14,248 nt of DNA, taken from the NCBI GenBank assembly GCA_041584475.1, contig JBFHDX010000097.1, forward strand, positions 1 to 14,248, written 5' to 3'. A program made the position numbers and the translations under genes. Under the pieces are notes generated by a model. That model worked only from the letters and a program-made list of their open reading frames with translations. It made no database searches and was not told the DNA's origin. This document shows, piece by piece, positions 1 through 7,156 of this stretch; positions within the stretch are counted from its first letter, which is position 1, and each line of letters starts with the position of its first letter. This DNA comes from JBFHDX01 sp041584475 (lineage in GTDB: Bacteria > Pseudomonadota > Alphaproteobacteria > UBA8366 > JADFVY01).

Positions 1-976
1 CCCTGTCGGGAAAGTCGGCGCACGGTCGGTCCTTGGCGGCCACGGTGCGCAGCCTGAGCGCCCCGATATCGCTGCGGCCGGGCAGCGCCATGCGGTCGAG
101 CACCTCCGACCAGGCGTAGATCGTGTCGCCGGCGAATGTCGGGTTGACGTGGCTGCCGCCGTTGATCGCGCCGACGAGGCAGGCGTTGGCGAGGCCGTTG
201 AAGCTGAGCGCCCGGGCCAGGCTGATGACGTGGCCACCGTAGACCAGCCGGCGACCGAAACGGCCCTTGCCGGCGGCATACTGGTCGAAATGCACCCGCG
301 CCGTGTTGTGCCACAGCCGCGTCGCCATCATGTGCTCGGCCTCCTCGATCGTGATGCCGTCGACATGGTCGATCCGCTCGCCCGGCTGGTAATCGCCCCA
401 GCGCTGCCCGGAGCCCGCCAGCGCGTCATCCCAGGCCGTGCCATCGAGACCCTCGGGCACGTCGAGGTCGGACACGCTGTCGGCAAGATCTGGGACGACG
501 GTCTCCGGTGCCGGCGCATCCGGGTCACGCTTGTTGACCATGACCCAGCGCACGTAGGAGAGCACGGTCTCGCCGCGCTGGTTGCGCCCGGTGGAGCGGA
601 CCCAGACGACGCCCGACCTGCGGTTCGAGTTCTCCTTCAGGCCGATCACCTCCGACGTCGCCGACAGCGTGTCGCCGGGCACGACGCGCGTCCCGAACCG
701 GCACTCGGCATATCCCAGATTGGCGACCGCATTCAGCGAGATGTCGGCCACCGTCTTGCCGAACACGACGTGGAACACGATCAGATCGTCCACCGGCGCG
801 CGCCCGAGCCCGACCGAACGCGCGAACTCGCTCGATGATTGCAGCGCGAAGCGGGAACCGTAGAGCGCGGTATAGAGCGCGACGTCGCCCTCGCTCACCG
901 TGCGCGGCGGGGCGTGCGAAAGGGTGCGGCCCAGTCGGAAGTCCTCGAAGAAATTGCCGGGGTTGGTCTTTGCCAT
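1..976 (-). CDS. mch: mesaconyl-CoA hydratase (3' end beyond the window)
   Basis: The enzyme reversibly hydrates mesaconyl-C1-CoA to erythro-beta-methylmalyl-CoA in the cytoplasm; this step belongs to the ethylmalonyl-CoA, methylaspartate and 3-hydroxypropionate pathways. The reading frame is open for 325 codons from ATG at 976 to the window edge; the family is about 340-350 residues, so only a short C-terminus is missing. The N-terminus MAKTNPGNFFEDFRLG, the stretch FHVVFGKTVADISLNAVANL and the block ENSNRRSGVVWVRSTGRNQ are, from memory, close to characterised Rhodobacter Mch. The protein looks like two MaoC/hotdog halves, the second carrying RLVYGGHVISLARALS and GGSHVNPTFAGDTI. The ATG has only a weak upstream AGGTCG. 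It lies 124 bp downstream of a CoA ester lyase gene on the same strand, which supports the assignment. A generic MaoC dehydratase is the alternative, but the resemblance to Mch is strong. Confidence 0.88.
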   Translation of the reverse strand, partial: MAKTNPGNFFEDFRLGRTLSHAPPRTVSEGDVALYTALYGSRFALQSSSEFARSVGLGRAPVDDLIVFHVVFGKTVADISLNAVANLGYAECRFGTRVVPGDTLSATSEVIGLKENSNRRSGVVWVRSTGRNQRGETVLSYVRWVMVNKRDPDAPAPETVVPDLADSVSDLDVPEGLDGTAWDDALAGSGQRWGDYQPGERIDHVDGITIEEAEHMMATRLWHNTARVHFDQYAAGKGRFGRRLVYGGHVISLARALSFNGLANACLVGAINGGSHVNPTFAGDTIYAWSEVLDRMALPGRSDIGALRLRTVAAKDRPCADFPDR

Positions 977-1035
977 GTCCGGAGCGACCTTTCTGACGGG
1001 GCTGCGCGCACCGGCCGACCGACGGGAGCGGCCTG

Positions 1036-1065
1036 ATTTTGCGGGAAATCGGCGTCTTGTGCCAA
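1036..1065 (-). promoter_or_regulatory. candidate sigma70-like promoter upstream of mch
   Basis: On the minus strand, TTGGCA (1065-1060) and CAAAAT (1041-1036) are separated by 18 bp. They match the -35 and -10 consensus at 5/6 and 4/6 positions. The site lies in the 124 bp between the CoA ester lyase stop and the mch ATG, so mch could have its own promoter as well as readthrough. TGGCAC looks like half of a sigma54 site, but no GC follows at the required spacing. This rests on a motif match only. Confidence 0.3.
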
Positions 1066-1100
1066 GCCCGCCGAAGCATGCGGCCGACGCCTGCCTGCGA

Positions 1101-1991
1101 TCAAGATTGCGGCGCCGGCTGCAACTCCGCGATCGCCGCGGCAAGCGCGACGACGCGCCGCGCCTCCGCGACGTGCAGGTGCTCGACGAGACGGCCGTCG
1201 ACGACGACGACGCCGCGGCCGTCCTCCTTCGCGGCCTCGTATTCCTTGATGATCTTGCGGCTCCACGCGAGCGCATCGTCCGACGGCGCGAAGATCTCGT
1301 TCGCCGTCTCGATCGTCTTCGGATGGATCAGCGTCTTGCCGTCGAAGCCGAGTTCGAGCCCCTGGCGGCACGCCGCGGCGAAGCCCTCCTCGTCATCGAG
1401 GTCGAGATGGACGCCGTCGAGGATGGCAAGGCCGAAGGCGCGCGCCGCGAGGATGCACAGCGACAGGCTGGTCAGGAAGGGCAGGCGCGCGGGCGTATGC
1501 AGGCAGTGCAGGTCCTTGGCCAGATCGGAGGTGCCCATGACGAAGCCGCCGAGGCGCGGTACCGCGGCCGCGATCGCCTCGGCGTGCAGCACCCCCAGCG
1601 GCGTCTCGATCATGCACCAGATCGCCGTCTCAGGCGGCGCGCCCGCACCGTTCATCGTCGCCTCGACGCGACGGACCGCATCGGCGCTCTCGACCTTCGG
1701 CACGAGGATCGCGTCGGCGCCGGAGCTCGCCATGGCGCTCACGTCGGCATGACCCCACGGCGTGTCGAGCCCGTTGACGCGCACCAGGATCTCGCGCTTG
1801 CCATAGGCTTCGCGATCCTCCAAAGCGGCGAGGATCTGGTTGCGCGCGCTCTCCTTCGCGTCCGGCGCCACCGCGTCCTCGAGGTCGAAGATCAGCGCGT
1901 CGGCCGGCAGGCTGCGCCCCTTGGCGAGCGCGCGCGGATTTGAACCGGGCATGTACAGCATGCTGCGACGCGGGCGGATGGTGGCGGCCAT
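1101..1991 (-). CDS. HpcH/HpaI aldolase / CitE-family CoA ester lyase (malyl-CoA lyase or malyl-CoA thioesterase-like)
   Basis: This 296-residue cytoplasmic enzyme belongs to the citrate lyase beta / malyl-CoA lyase superfamily, which cleaves or hydrolyses 3-hydroxyacid-CoA thioesters using a divalent metal. Visible family marks are SMLYMPGSNPRAL (10-22), the FDLEDAVAP motif (35-43), the substrate-binding arginine in LVRVN (about 71), the metal ligand Glu in MIETPLG (about 129), the metal ligand Asp in GTSDLAKD (about 156) and GKTLIHP (218-224). I chose ATG 1991 because AGAGAGG lies 7 nt upstream and homology begins there; an upstream in-frame ATG at 2084 would add a non-homologous, arginine- and proline-rich tail. 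The start MAATIRPRRS looks more like Mcl2/CitE homologues than Mcl1. The neighbouring mch suggests malyl-CoA or methylmalyl-CoA as substrate, but lyase and thioesterase cannot be told apart from sequence. Confidence 0.85.
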   Translation of the reverse strand: MAATIRPRRSMLYMPGSNPRALAKGRSLPADALIFDLEDAVAPDAKESARNQILAALEDREAYGKREILVRVNGLDTPWGHADVSAMASSGADAILVPKVESADAVRRVEATMNGAGAPPETAIWCMIETPLGVLHAEAIAAAVPRLGGFVMGTSDLAKDLHCLHTPARLPFLTSLSLCILAARAFGLAILDGVHLDLDDEEGFAAACRQGLELGFDGKTLIHPKTIETANEIFAPSDDALAWSRKIIKEYEAAKEDGRGVVVVDGRLVEHLHVAEARRVVALAAAIAELQPAPQS

Positions 1992-2033
1992 GCAGGGGCC
2001 TCTCTGCGGTGGACGGGTCGTCGGGCGCGGCGG

Positions 2034-2063
2034 ACTATAGCGGAGCACCGGCGTCGCCGCCAA
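2034..2063 (-). promoter_or_regulatory. candidate sigma70 promoter for the CoA ester lyase gene
   Basis: On the minus strand, TTGGCG (2063-2058) is followed after 18 bp by TATAGT (2039-2034), a 5/6 match to the -10 consensus. Transcription would start near 2027, about 35 nt before the ATG at 1991, leaving room for the AGAGAGG ribosome site. It lies in the 133 bp between the phoB stop and the lyase start, so the metabolic pair is probably a transcription unit separate from the phosphate genes. I see no clear rho-independent terminator after phoB. Confidence 0.5.
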
Positions 2064-2124
2064 GCCGGTATTGCGGCGCAGCATCGGCCGCCGGCGCGGG
2101 TCGTCGCGGGCGAGTTCCGGCGTG

Positions 2125-2823
2125 TCAGGCCTGCTCCGGCTCTATCTCCAGCGCATAGCCGGCGCCGCGTACGGTCCGGATCGGGTCGGTACCCGCGGCG
2201 GCGCGCAGCGCCTTGCGCAGTCGCCCGATATGGACGTCGACGGTGCGCTCCTCGACGTGGATGTCGCGGCCCCACACGGCATCGAGGATCTGCTGGCGCG
2301 AGAAGACGCGGCCCGGATTTTCCATGAAATGGCGCAACAGCCGGAATTCAGTAGGGCCCAGCTCGACGCCGGCCTCGCCGACGCGCACCCGGTAGGCGGC
2401 GAGATCCATGACGACGTCGCCGCAGCGCAGCTCGTCGGCGGCGAGCGATGGCCGCGAGCGGCGCAGCAGGGCGCGGATGCGGGCGACGAGCTCGGCCGGG
2501 GAGAACGGTTTGGTCACGTAGTCGTCGGCACCGACGTCGAGGCCGCGCACGCGGTCCGCCTCCTCGCCGCGGGCGGTCAGCATGATCACCGGCAGGTCGC
2601 GCGTCTCGGGCATGCGGCGGATGCGGCGGCAGATCTCGATGCCGCTGACGTGCGGCAGCATCCAGTCGAGCAGCACGAGGTCGGGCGGGTCTTCGGCCAG
2701 CCCGAGCATGGCGTCCTCGCCGGTCGTCGCGACCGAGACCGCGAAGCCCGATTTCTCGAGGTTGTAGGAAAGCAGCGTGGCGAGCGCCGCCTCGTCCTCG
2801 ACGACGAGGATGCGCGGAGTCAC
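2125..2823 (-). CDS. phoB: phosphate regulon response regulator PhoB
   Basis: This 232-residue OmpR/PhoB-family regulator binds PHO boxes once phosphorylated by PhoR. The receiver domain (residues about 4-117) has the acidic pocket E9/D10, the phospho-acceptor Asp53 in LLDWMLP, Thr83 in MLTARGEE and Lys105 in VTKPFSP. The C-terminal winged helix (about 135-227) shows LGPTEFRLLRHFMENPGRV and RTVDVHIGRLRKAL, close to E. coli PhoB. The start is GTG at 2823, whose first bases lie in the phoU stop codon (GTGA, 4 bp overlap); homology starts exactly there, at TPRILVVEDE. The overlap implies translational coupling to phoU. The gene is last in the pst cluster, while its kinase gene phoR lies at the other end. 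The PHO box before pstS suggests positive autoregulation. Confidence 0.96.
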   Translation of the reverse strand: MTPRILVVEDEAALATLLSYNLEKSGFAVSVATTGEDAMLGLAEDPPDLVLLDWMLPHVSGIEICRRIRRMPETRDLPVIMLTARGEEADRVRGLDVGADDYVTKPFSPAELVARIRALLRRSRPSLAADELRCGDVVMDLAAYRVRVGEAGVELGPTEFRLLRHFMENPGRVFSRQQILDAVWGRDIHVEERTVDVHIGRLRKALRAAAGTDPIRTVRGAGYALEIEPEQA

Positions 2824-3557
2824 GCGTCGCCGTCGCCGGCGCTCGGCGTCCTCTTCTCGCCGGCCGCCTCTGGCGGCTCCCGCTCGGGCAGCGAATCCTG
2901 GAGCGGCCGGGCGCGGATCCGGAAGAACACGGTTTCGGCGATGTTGGTGATGTGGTCGCCGATCCGCTCGACGTTCTTGGCGACGAACAGCAGGCTCGTG
3001 CAGGCGCCGATGTTCCGCGGGTTCTCCATCATGTAGGTGAGGTACTCGCGGAACAGGCTGCCGTAGAGCTCGTCGACCTCCTCGTCGCGCAGCCAGACCT
3101 CGACCACCTTTTCGGTATCGCCCGCCAGCGAGGCGTCGAGGATGTCCTTCAGCATCACCAGCACGAGCTTGCCGAGGCGCTGGATGCCGGAGACCGCGAG
3201 GCCGGGCGGCAGGTCGCTCAAATCGGCGGCGCGCCGGCACATGTTCTCGGCGTGGTCGGCGATGCGCTCGAGGTCCGAGGCGATGCGCAGCGCCGACAGG
3301 ATGTAGCGCAGATCGATCGCCATCGGCTGGCGCAGGGCCAGGAGGCGCAGGGCCAGCGCGTTGATCTGCGTCTCCATCTCGTCGACGCGGGCGTCCGCCT
3401 GCTTGACCTCTTCGGCGAGTTCGGAGTCGCGCTCGACGACCGCGGTGATCGCGTTGCTGATCTGCGTCTCGGCGAGACCGCCCATGCGCCCGATCAGTTC
3501 GTTGAGCTGCTGCAGCTCCTCGTCGTAGGCGCGAACGATATGTTTGCTCTCGGGCAT
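2820..3557 (-). CDS. phoU: phosphate signalling protein PhoU
   Basis: PhoU is the cytoplasmic negative regulator that connects the PstSCAB transporter to PhoR and keeps the pho regulon off when phosphate is plentiful. The 245-residue protein has the two-fold repeat of three-helix bundles typical of PhoU, with metal-site motifs LERIADH (96-102) and VERIGDH (196-202) in matching positions of the two halves. The last 25 or so residues are a charged, disordered-looking tail (DSLPEREPPEAAGEKR). I took the start at 3557 because GAGGAGG lies about 6 nt upstream and MPESKHIVRAYDEEL matches family N-termini; the longer in-frame ATG at 3653 would extend well into pstB. It starts 10 bp after the pstB stop, and its ribosome site overlaps that stop. 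Its own stop overlaps the phoB start. Confidence 0.96.
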   Translation of the reverse strand: MPESKHIVRAYDEELQQLNELIGRMGGLAETQISNAITAVVERDSELAEEVKQADARVDEMETQINALALRLLALRQPMAIDLRYILSALRIASDLERIADHAENMCRRAADLSDLPPGLAVSGIQRLGKLVLVMLKDILDASLAGDTEKVVEVWLRDEEVDELYGSLFREYLTYMMENPRNIGACTSLLFVAKNVERIGDHITNIAETVFFRIRARPLQDSLPEREPPEAAGEKRTPSAGDGDA

Positions 3558-3567
3558 CGTTTCCTCC

Positions 3568-4377
3568 TCAGCCGAACCGGCCCGTGATGTAGCCCTGCGT
3601 GCGTTCGTCCCGCGGGTTGGTGAAGATATCCTCGGTATTGCCGACTTCCACAAGCTCGCCGAGGTGAAGAAACGCCGTCAGCTGCGAGACCCGCGCGGCC
3701 TGCTGCATCGAGTGGGTGACGATGACGATGGTATAGCTCTCGCGCAGCTCGTCGATCAGCTCCTCGATGCGCGCCGTGGCGATCGGGTCGAGCGCCGAGC
3801 ACGGCTCGTCCATCAGGATCACCTCGGGGTTGACCGCGATCGCCCGCGCGATGCAGAGGCGCTGCTGCTGGCCGCCCGAGAGGCTCGTGCCCGGCTGTCC
3901 GAGCCGGTCCTGCACCTCCTTCAGGAGGCCGGCCTTCTCGAGGCTCGTGAAGACGGCCTCGTCGAGCTCGTCGCGATTCGCGGCCAGGCCGTGGATGCGC
4001 GGTCCGTAGGCGACGTTGTCGTAGATCGATTTCGGGAACGGATTGGGCTTCTGGAACACCATGCCGACGCGCGCGCGCAGCTCGACGATGTCGAGATCAT
4101 AGATGTTCCCGCCATCCATCGTGATCTCGCCGGTCACGCGGGCGATATCGACGACGTCGTTCATCCGGTTGAGACAGCGCAGGAACGTCGACTTGCCGCA
4201 GCCGGAGGGACCGATCAGCGCCGTCACGTGTTTTTCCGGGATGTCGAGGTCGACCGTGAACAGCGCCTGCTTCTCGCCGTAGAATACGTCGACGCTGCGT
4301 GCGCTCATCTTCGGGGCGGCCTGCGTGGCCGTCTGGTGGGCGGCGCGGATCGGCTGGGCGTGATACGACAGGGCCAT
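3568..4377 (-). CDS. pstB: phosphate ABC transporter ATP-binding protein PstB
   Basis: PstB is the ATPase that powers phosphate import through PstC/PstA at the inner face of the membrane. The 269-residue protein carries Walker A GPSGCGKST (56-64), the Q-loop Gln in VFQKPNPFPKS (109), the ABC signature LSGGQQQR (166-173), Walker B VILMDEP (186-192), the D-loop SALD and the switch His222 in VTHSMQQAARV. FQKPNPFPKSIYDN and DEPCSALDPIAT are PstB hallmarks. The first 23 residues before KMSARSVDVFYG are a short variable leader. The start ATG has TAGGAG just upstream, and this Shine-Dalgarno contains the pstA stop codon; 9 bp separate the genes. All catalytic residues are present, so it should be functional. 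Confidence 0.97.
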   Translation of the reverse strand: MALSYHAQPIRAAHQTATQAAPKMSARSVDVFYGEKQALFTVDLDIPEKHVTALIGPSGCGKSTFLRCLNRMNDVVDIARVTGEITMDGGNIYDLDIVELRARVGMVFQKPNPFPKSIYDNVAYGPRIHGLAANRDELDEAVFTSLEKAGLLKEVQDRLGQPGTSLSGGQQQRLCIARAIAVNPEVILMDEPCSALDPIATARIEELIDELRESYTIVIVTHSMQQAARVSQLTAFLHLGELVEVGNTEDIFTNPRDERTQGYITGRFG

Positions 4378-4386
4378 GGTCTTCTC

Positions 4387-5694
4387 CTACCAGCGGCGCT
4401 CGAATTTCCGGCGCAGCAGGACCGCGCCTAGATTCATCAGGATCAGGAACACGAGAAGGACGATCGTTGCCGCCGAGGTGCGCTCGACGAAGGCGCGCTC
4501 GGGACTGTCCGCCCACAGGAATATCTGCACCGGCAGGACGGTCGCGGCGTCGGTCGGCCCCCTCGGCAGGTCGACGATGAACGCGACCATGCCGATCATC
4601 AGCAGCGGCGCCGTCTCGCCGAGCGCTCGCGCCATGCCGATGATCGCACCGGTCAGCATGCCGGGCATGGCCAGCGGCAGCACGTGGTCCGCGACCATCT
4701 GCATCCGGCTCGCACCCAGGCCCAGGGCCGCCTCGCGGATCGACGGCGGCACCGCGGTGAGGGCGGCGCGGCCGGCGATGATGACGGTCGGCAGCGTCAT
4801 CAGCGCCAGCACCATGCCGCCGACAAGCGGCGCCGACCGGGGCAGCTCGAAGAAATTGAGAAACACCGCGAGGCCGAGCAACCCGAAGATGATCGACGGC
4901 ACGGCGGCGAGATTGTTGATGTTGACCTCGATCGTGTCGGTCCAGCGGTTGCGCGGCGCGAATTCCTCGAGATAGATCGCCGCCATCACCCCCAGCGGAA
5001 ACGCGAGCACGAGGACGATCAGCATGGTCCAGAACGATCCAAGCAGCGCCCCGGCGATGCCGGCGAGCTCGGGCTCGCGGCTGTCGCCGCTGCTGAAGAA
5101 CCGCCAGTTGAAGCCGGTCTCCATGCGGCCCTGGCGGCGCAGCTCCTCGATGCGGGCGATCTGCGCATCCGAGATGCGACGTTCGTCCTCGGGCACGTCG
5201 GCGCTGATCTGGCCCTTGGCGTACATGTCGACGTCGTCGGATGCCGGCACCCAGATCTCGACGCTGCGGCCGACGACGTCGGGGTCGTCCAGCACGAGGT
5301 CGCGAAGCCGATACGACGCGCCGGTGCTGACCAGATCGTACAGCTCGCGCCGCTCGCGGCGCTTGGTCACCTCGGGGAAATTCTCGCGCAGCGCCGCCTT
5401 GATCCGGCCCTCGTAGTCGGCGCGCGAGAGCACGGCGGGATCGCGCGCGCCTCCAGGATCGATCTCGGAGGCGTCGAGCGCGATCTCCATCCGCACCGAG
5501 GTCTGGCGGAACGCCGACCAGCCGTTGCCGATGATCGTCGCGAACAGGACCGCGAGCATGCCGAGGGCGACCGCGATCGCGATCATGCCGTAGATCCGGA
5601 AGCGCCACTCGGCGGCGTAGCGCCGGCGCAGGCCCGCGGCGACCGCTTCAGCGGTCGCGGGACGCGACGGCAGGGCTTCGCTGACGCTACTCAT
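4387..5694 (-). CDS. pstA: phosphate ABC transporter permease PstA with N-terminal DUF3333-type periplasmic domain
   Basis: PstA is one of the two membrane subunits of the high-affinity phosphate importer. It has 435 residues, against about 290-300 in E. coli. After a cytoplasmic leader and one membrane segment (about 33-57) comes a hydrophilic stretch of about 150 residues (60-212), expected in the periplasm, that fits the DUF3333 extension known from alphaproteobacterial PstA. The usual permease core follows: segments near 215-245, 258-282, 290-312, 340-375 and 408-427, with the EAA loop EAALGLGASR (321-330) that contacts PstB, and GMARALGETAPLL. The start overlaps the last 8 bases of pstC, so the two are translationally coupled. 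The extra domain may interact with PstS or sense something outside; that is inference. Confidence 0.94.
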   Translation of the reverse strand: MSSVSEALPSRPATAEAVAAGLRRRYAAEWRFRIYGMIAIAVALGMLAVLFATIIGNGWSAFRQTSVRMEIALDASEIDPGGARDPAVLSRADYEGRIKAALRENFPEVTKRRERRELYDLVSTGASYRLRDLVLDDPDVVGRSVEIWVPASDDVDMYAKGQISADVPEDERRISDAQIARIEELRRQGRMETGFNWRFFSSGDSREPELAGIAGALLGSFWTMLIVLVLAFPLGVMAAIYLEEFAPRNRWTDTIEVNINNLAAVPSIIFGLLGLAVFLNFFELPRSAPLVGGMVLALMTLPTVIIAGRAALTAVPPSIREAALGLGASRMQMVADHVLPLAMPGMLTGAIIGMARALGETAPLLMIGMVAFIVDLPRGPTDAATVLPVQIFLWADSPERAFVERTSAATIVLLVFLILMNLGAVLLRRKFERRW

Positions 5695-7063
5695 ATTGCT
5701 CCCGATACCGGCGCACGACGTAGAGCGCGATGACGTTGAGCACCAGGGTCACGACGAACAGCATGAGGCCGAGCGCGAACGCGGCGAGCGTCTTGGCACT
5801 GTCGAACTCCTGGTCCCCGGTCAGCAGGGTCACGATCTGCACCGTCACGGTCGTTACGGCTTCGAAAGGATTGGCCGTGAGTCTGGCCGCGAGGCCGGCG
5901 GCCATGACCACGATCATGGTCTCGCCGATGGCGCGCGACGCCGCGAGCAGGAAGCCGCCGACGATGCCGGGCAGGGCGGCCGGCAGGATGACCTGGCGGA
6001 TCGTCTCCGACTGCGTCGCTCCGAGACCGTAGGCGCCCTCGCGGAGGCTCGTCGGGACGGCCGCGATCGCGTCGTCCGACAGCGACGAGACGAAGGGGAT
6101 GATCATGATGCCCATCACCGCGCCGGCGGCGAGCGCACTCTCCGACGCCACGTCGAGTCCGGCCGCCGAGCCGGCGTCGCGCACGAACGGGGCCACGGTC
6201 AGCGCGGCAAAGAAGCCGTAGACCACGGTCGGGATACCGGCGAGGATCTCAAGCACGGGCTTGAGTATGGCGCGGACCCGCTTCGGCGCGTATTCCGCCA
6301 TGTAGATCGCCGAGAACAGGCCGACCGGAGCGGCGACCAACATCGCCACGACGCTGATCAGCGCGGTGCCGGCGAAGACCGGCGCGGCGCCGAACGCCCC
6401 GGACGAGCCGACCTGATCGGCGCGGATCGCCGTCTGCGGGCTCCATTCGAGCCCGAAAAGGAACTCGCCTATCGGCACCAGCCGGAAGAACCGGGCGGCC
6501 TCGAACACGAGCGAGAGCACGATGCCGATCGTCGTGAAGACCGCGATCGTCGAGCTGACCAGCAACAGCATGCGAACCGCCGTCTCGATCGCGCGACGGG
6601 CGCGCAGCCGCGGCTGCACCAGGCGCAACCCGATGCCGGTGCCGACCAGCGCGACGGCAATCGCCAGCGCGGCAAGCGCCAGCGGCGCGCTCGTTGTCAG
6701 GGAGCGGTAGTGTTCGGCCGCCGTGGCGACGGCCGGATCATCGGCCGGCGTCCCGAGCACGGCGGTGTTCCGGATATCGCTGTAGAGCAGGTCCAGTCGC
6801 GCCTCGGGCAGCGATCGCAGCGCCTCGGGCAGGGCGCCGATGATCAGCGTGCGAACGACGAGTGGCTCGAGCGCGAGCCACAGGGCAAGTACCGCGAGCG
6901 CCGGCAGGAAACACCACAGCGTGACGTACCAGCCATAGTAGCGGGGCAGCGCGGCAAGCGAGCGCGGTCTGCCGCCGGCAAGCGAGAGGGCGCGCCGGCG
7001 ACCGACCCGGAACCCGATGGCGGTCAATGCCAGCAGTGCGGCGATCAGGATCAGTGCCTGCAT
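5687..7063 (-). CDS. pstC: phosphate ABC transporter permease PstC (long form)
   Basis: PstC is the second membrane subunit of the phosphate importer. It has 458 residues, about 140 more than E. coli PstC. The N-terminal third holds a membrane segment at 3-19, another at 46-68, a hydrophilic loop of about 55 residues (69-125) and a further segment at 126-149. The core transport domain then has segments near 165-187, 230-255, 272-295, 308-326, 365-385 and 420-448. The EAA loop is REGAYGLGATQSE (341-353), and ASRAIGETMIVVMAAG is typical of PstC. The start ATG 7063 has GAGGGGAG upstream, and the stop overlaps the pstA start. A 93-bp gap with a strong hairpin separates it from pstS. Long PstC paired with long PstA is common in alphaproteobacteria. 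Confidence 0.94.
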   Translation of the reverse strand: MQALILIAALLALTAIGFRVGRRRALSLAGGRPRSLAALPRYYGWYVTLWCFLPALAVLALWLALEPLVVRTLIIGALPEALRSLPEARLDLLYSDIRNTAVLGTPADDPAVATAAEHYRSLTTSAPLALAALAIAVALVGTGIGLRLVQPRLRARRAIETAVRMLLLVSSTIAVFTTIGIVLSLVFEAARFFRLVPIGEFLFGLEWSPQTAIRADQVGSSGAFGAAPVFAGTALISVVAMLVAAPVGLFSAIYMAEYAPKRVRAILKPVLEILAGIPTVVYGFFAALTVAPFVRDAGSAAGLDVASESALAAGAVMGIMIIPFVSSLSDDAIAAVPTSLREGAYGLGATQSETIRQVILPAALPGIVGGFLLAASRAIGETMIVVMAAGLAARLTANPFEAVTTVTVQIVTLLTGDQEFDSAKTLAAFALGLMLFVVTLVLNVIALYVVRRYREQYE

Positions 7064-7093
7064 GCTCTCCCCTCGCGGCCAACCGCACGCGCA

Positions 7094-7120
7094 TGACCCG
7101 GCGCCGAAGCGACCGGGTCA
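7094..7120 (-). other. UUCG-capped hairpin between pstS and pstC
   Basis: Read on the minus (mRNA) strand, an 8-bp perfect stem TGACCCGG / CCGGGTCA encloses a second 3-bp stem CGC/GCG closed on the tetraloop TTCG, with one unpaired T on the 5' side. C(UUCG)G is an exceptionally stable RNA tetraloop. The hairpin starts 36 nt after the pstS stop. No run of T follows, so it is not a classical terminator. It more likely protects the 3' end of a processed pstS transcript or causes partial attenuation, so that binding protein is made in excess of permease. That function is inferred from the malE-malF type of precedent. Confidence 0.65.
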
Positions 7121-7156
7121 CAACTGGTGTTGCGCGGCCCGTCGCGCCGGCACGCA

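Noticed and set aside
149..838. Long plus-strand open frame opposite mch
   Set aside because: It is the antisense shadow of a well-conserved minus-strand gene; it has an arginine/alanine/valine-rich composition typical of GC-rich shadows and no recognisable motif.
1049..1064. Possible sigma54 promoter upstream of mch (TGGCAC on the minus strand)
   Set aside because: The GC doublet that must lie 10 bp after GG is absent; the bases there read CG, and no TTGC follows.
900..1943. 347-codon plus-strand frame across the mch upstream region and the CoA ester lyase
   Set aside because: It runs antisense to a conserved enzyme and has low-complexity composition (R, D, E, A) with no family signature.
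4097..5608. 503-codon minus-strand frame over pstA and pstB
   Set aside because: It is out of frame with two clear transporter genes on the same strand, and its product is arginine-rich with no domain.
5696..7096. 466-codon plus-strand frame opposite pstC
   Set aside because: Antisense shadow rich in Arg, Asp, Gln and Gly; pstC on the other strand has clear membrane segments and the EAA loop.
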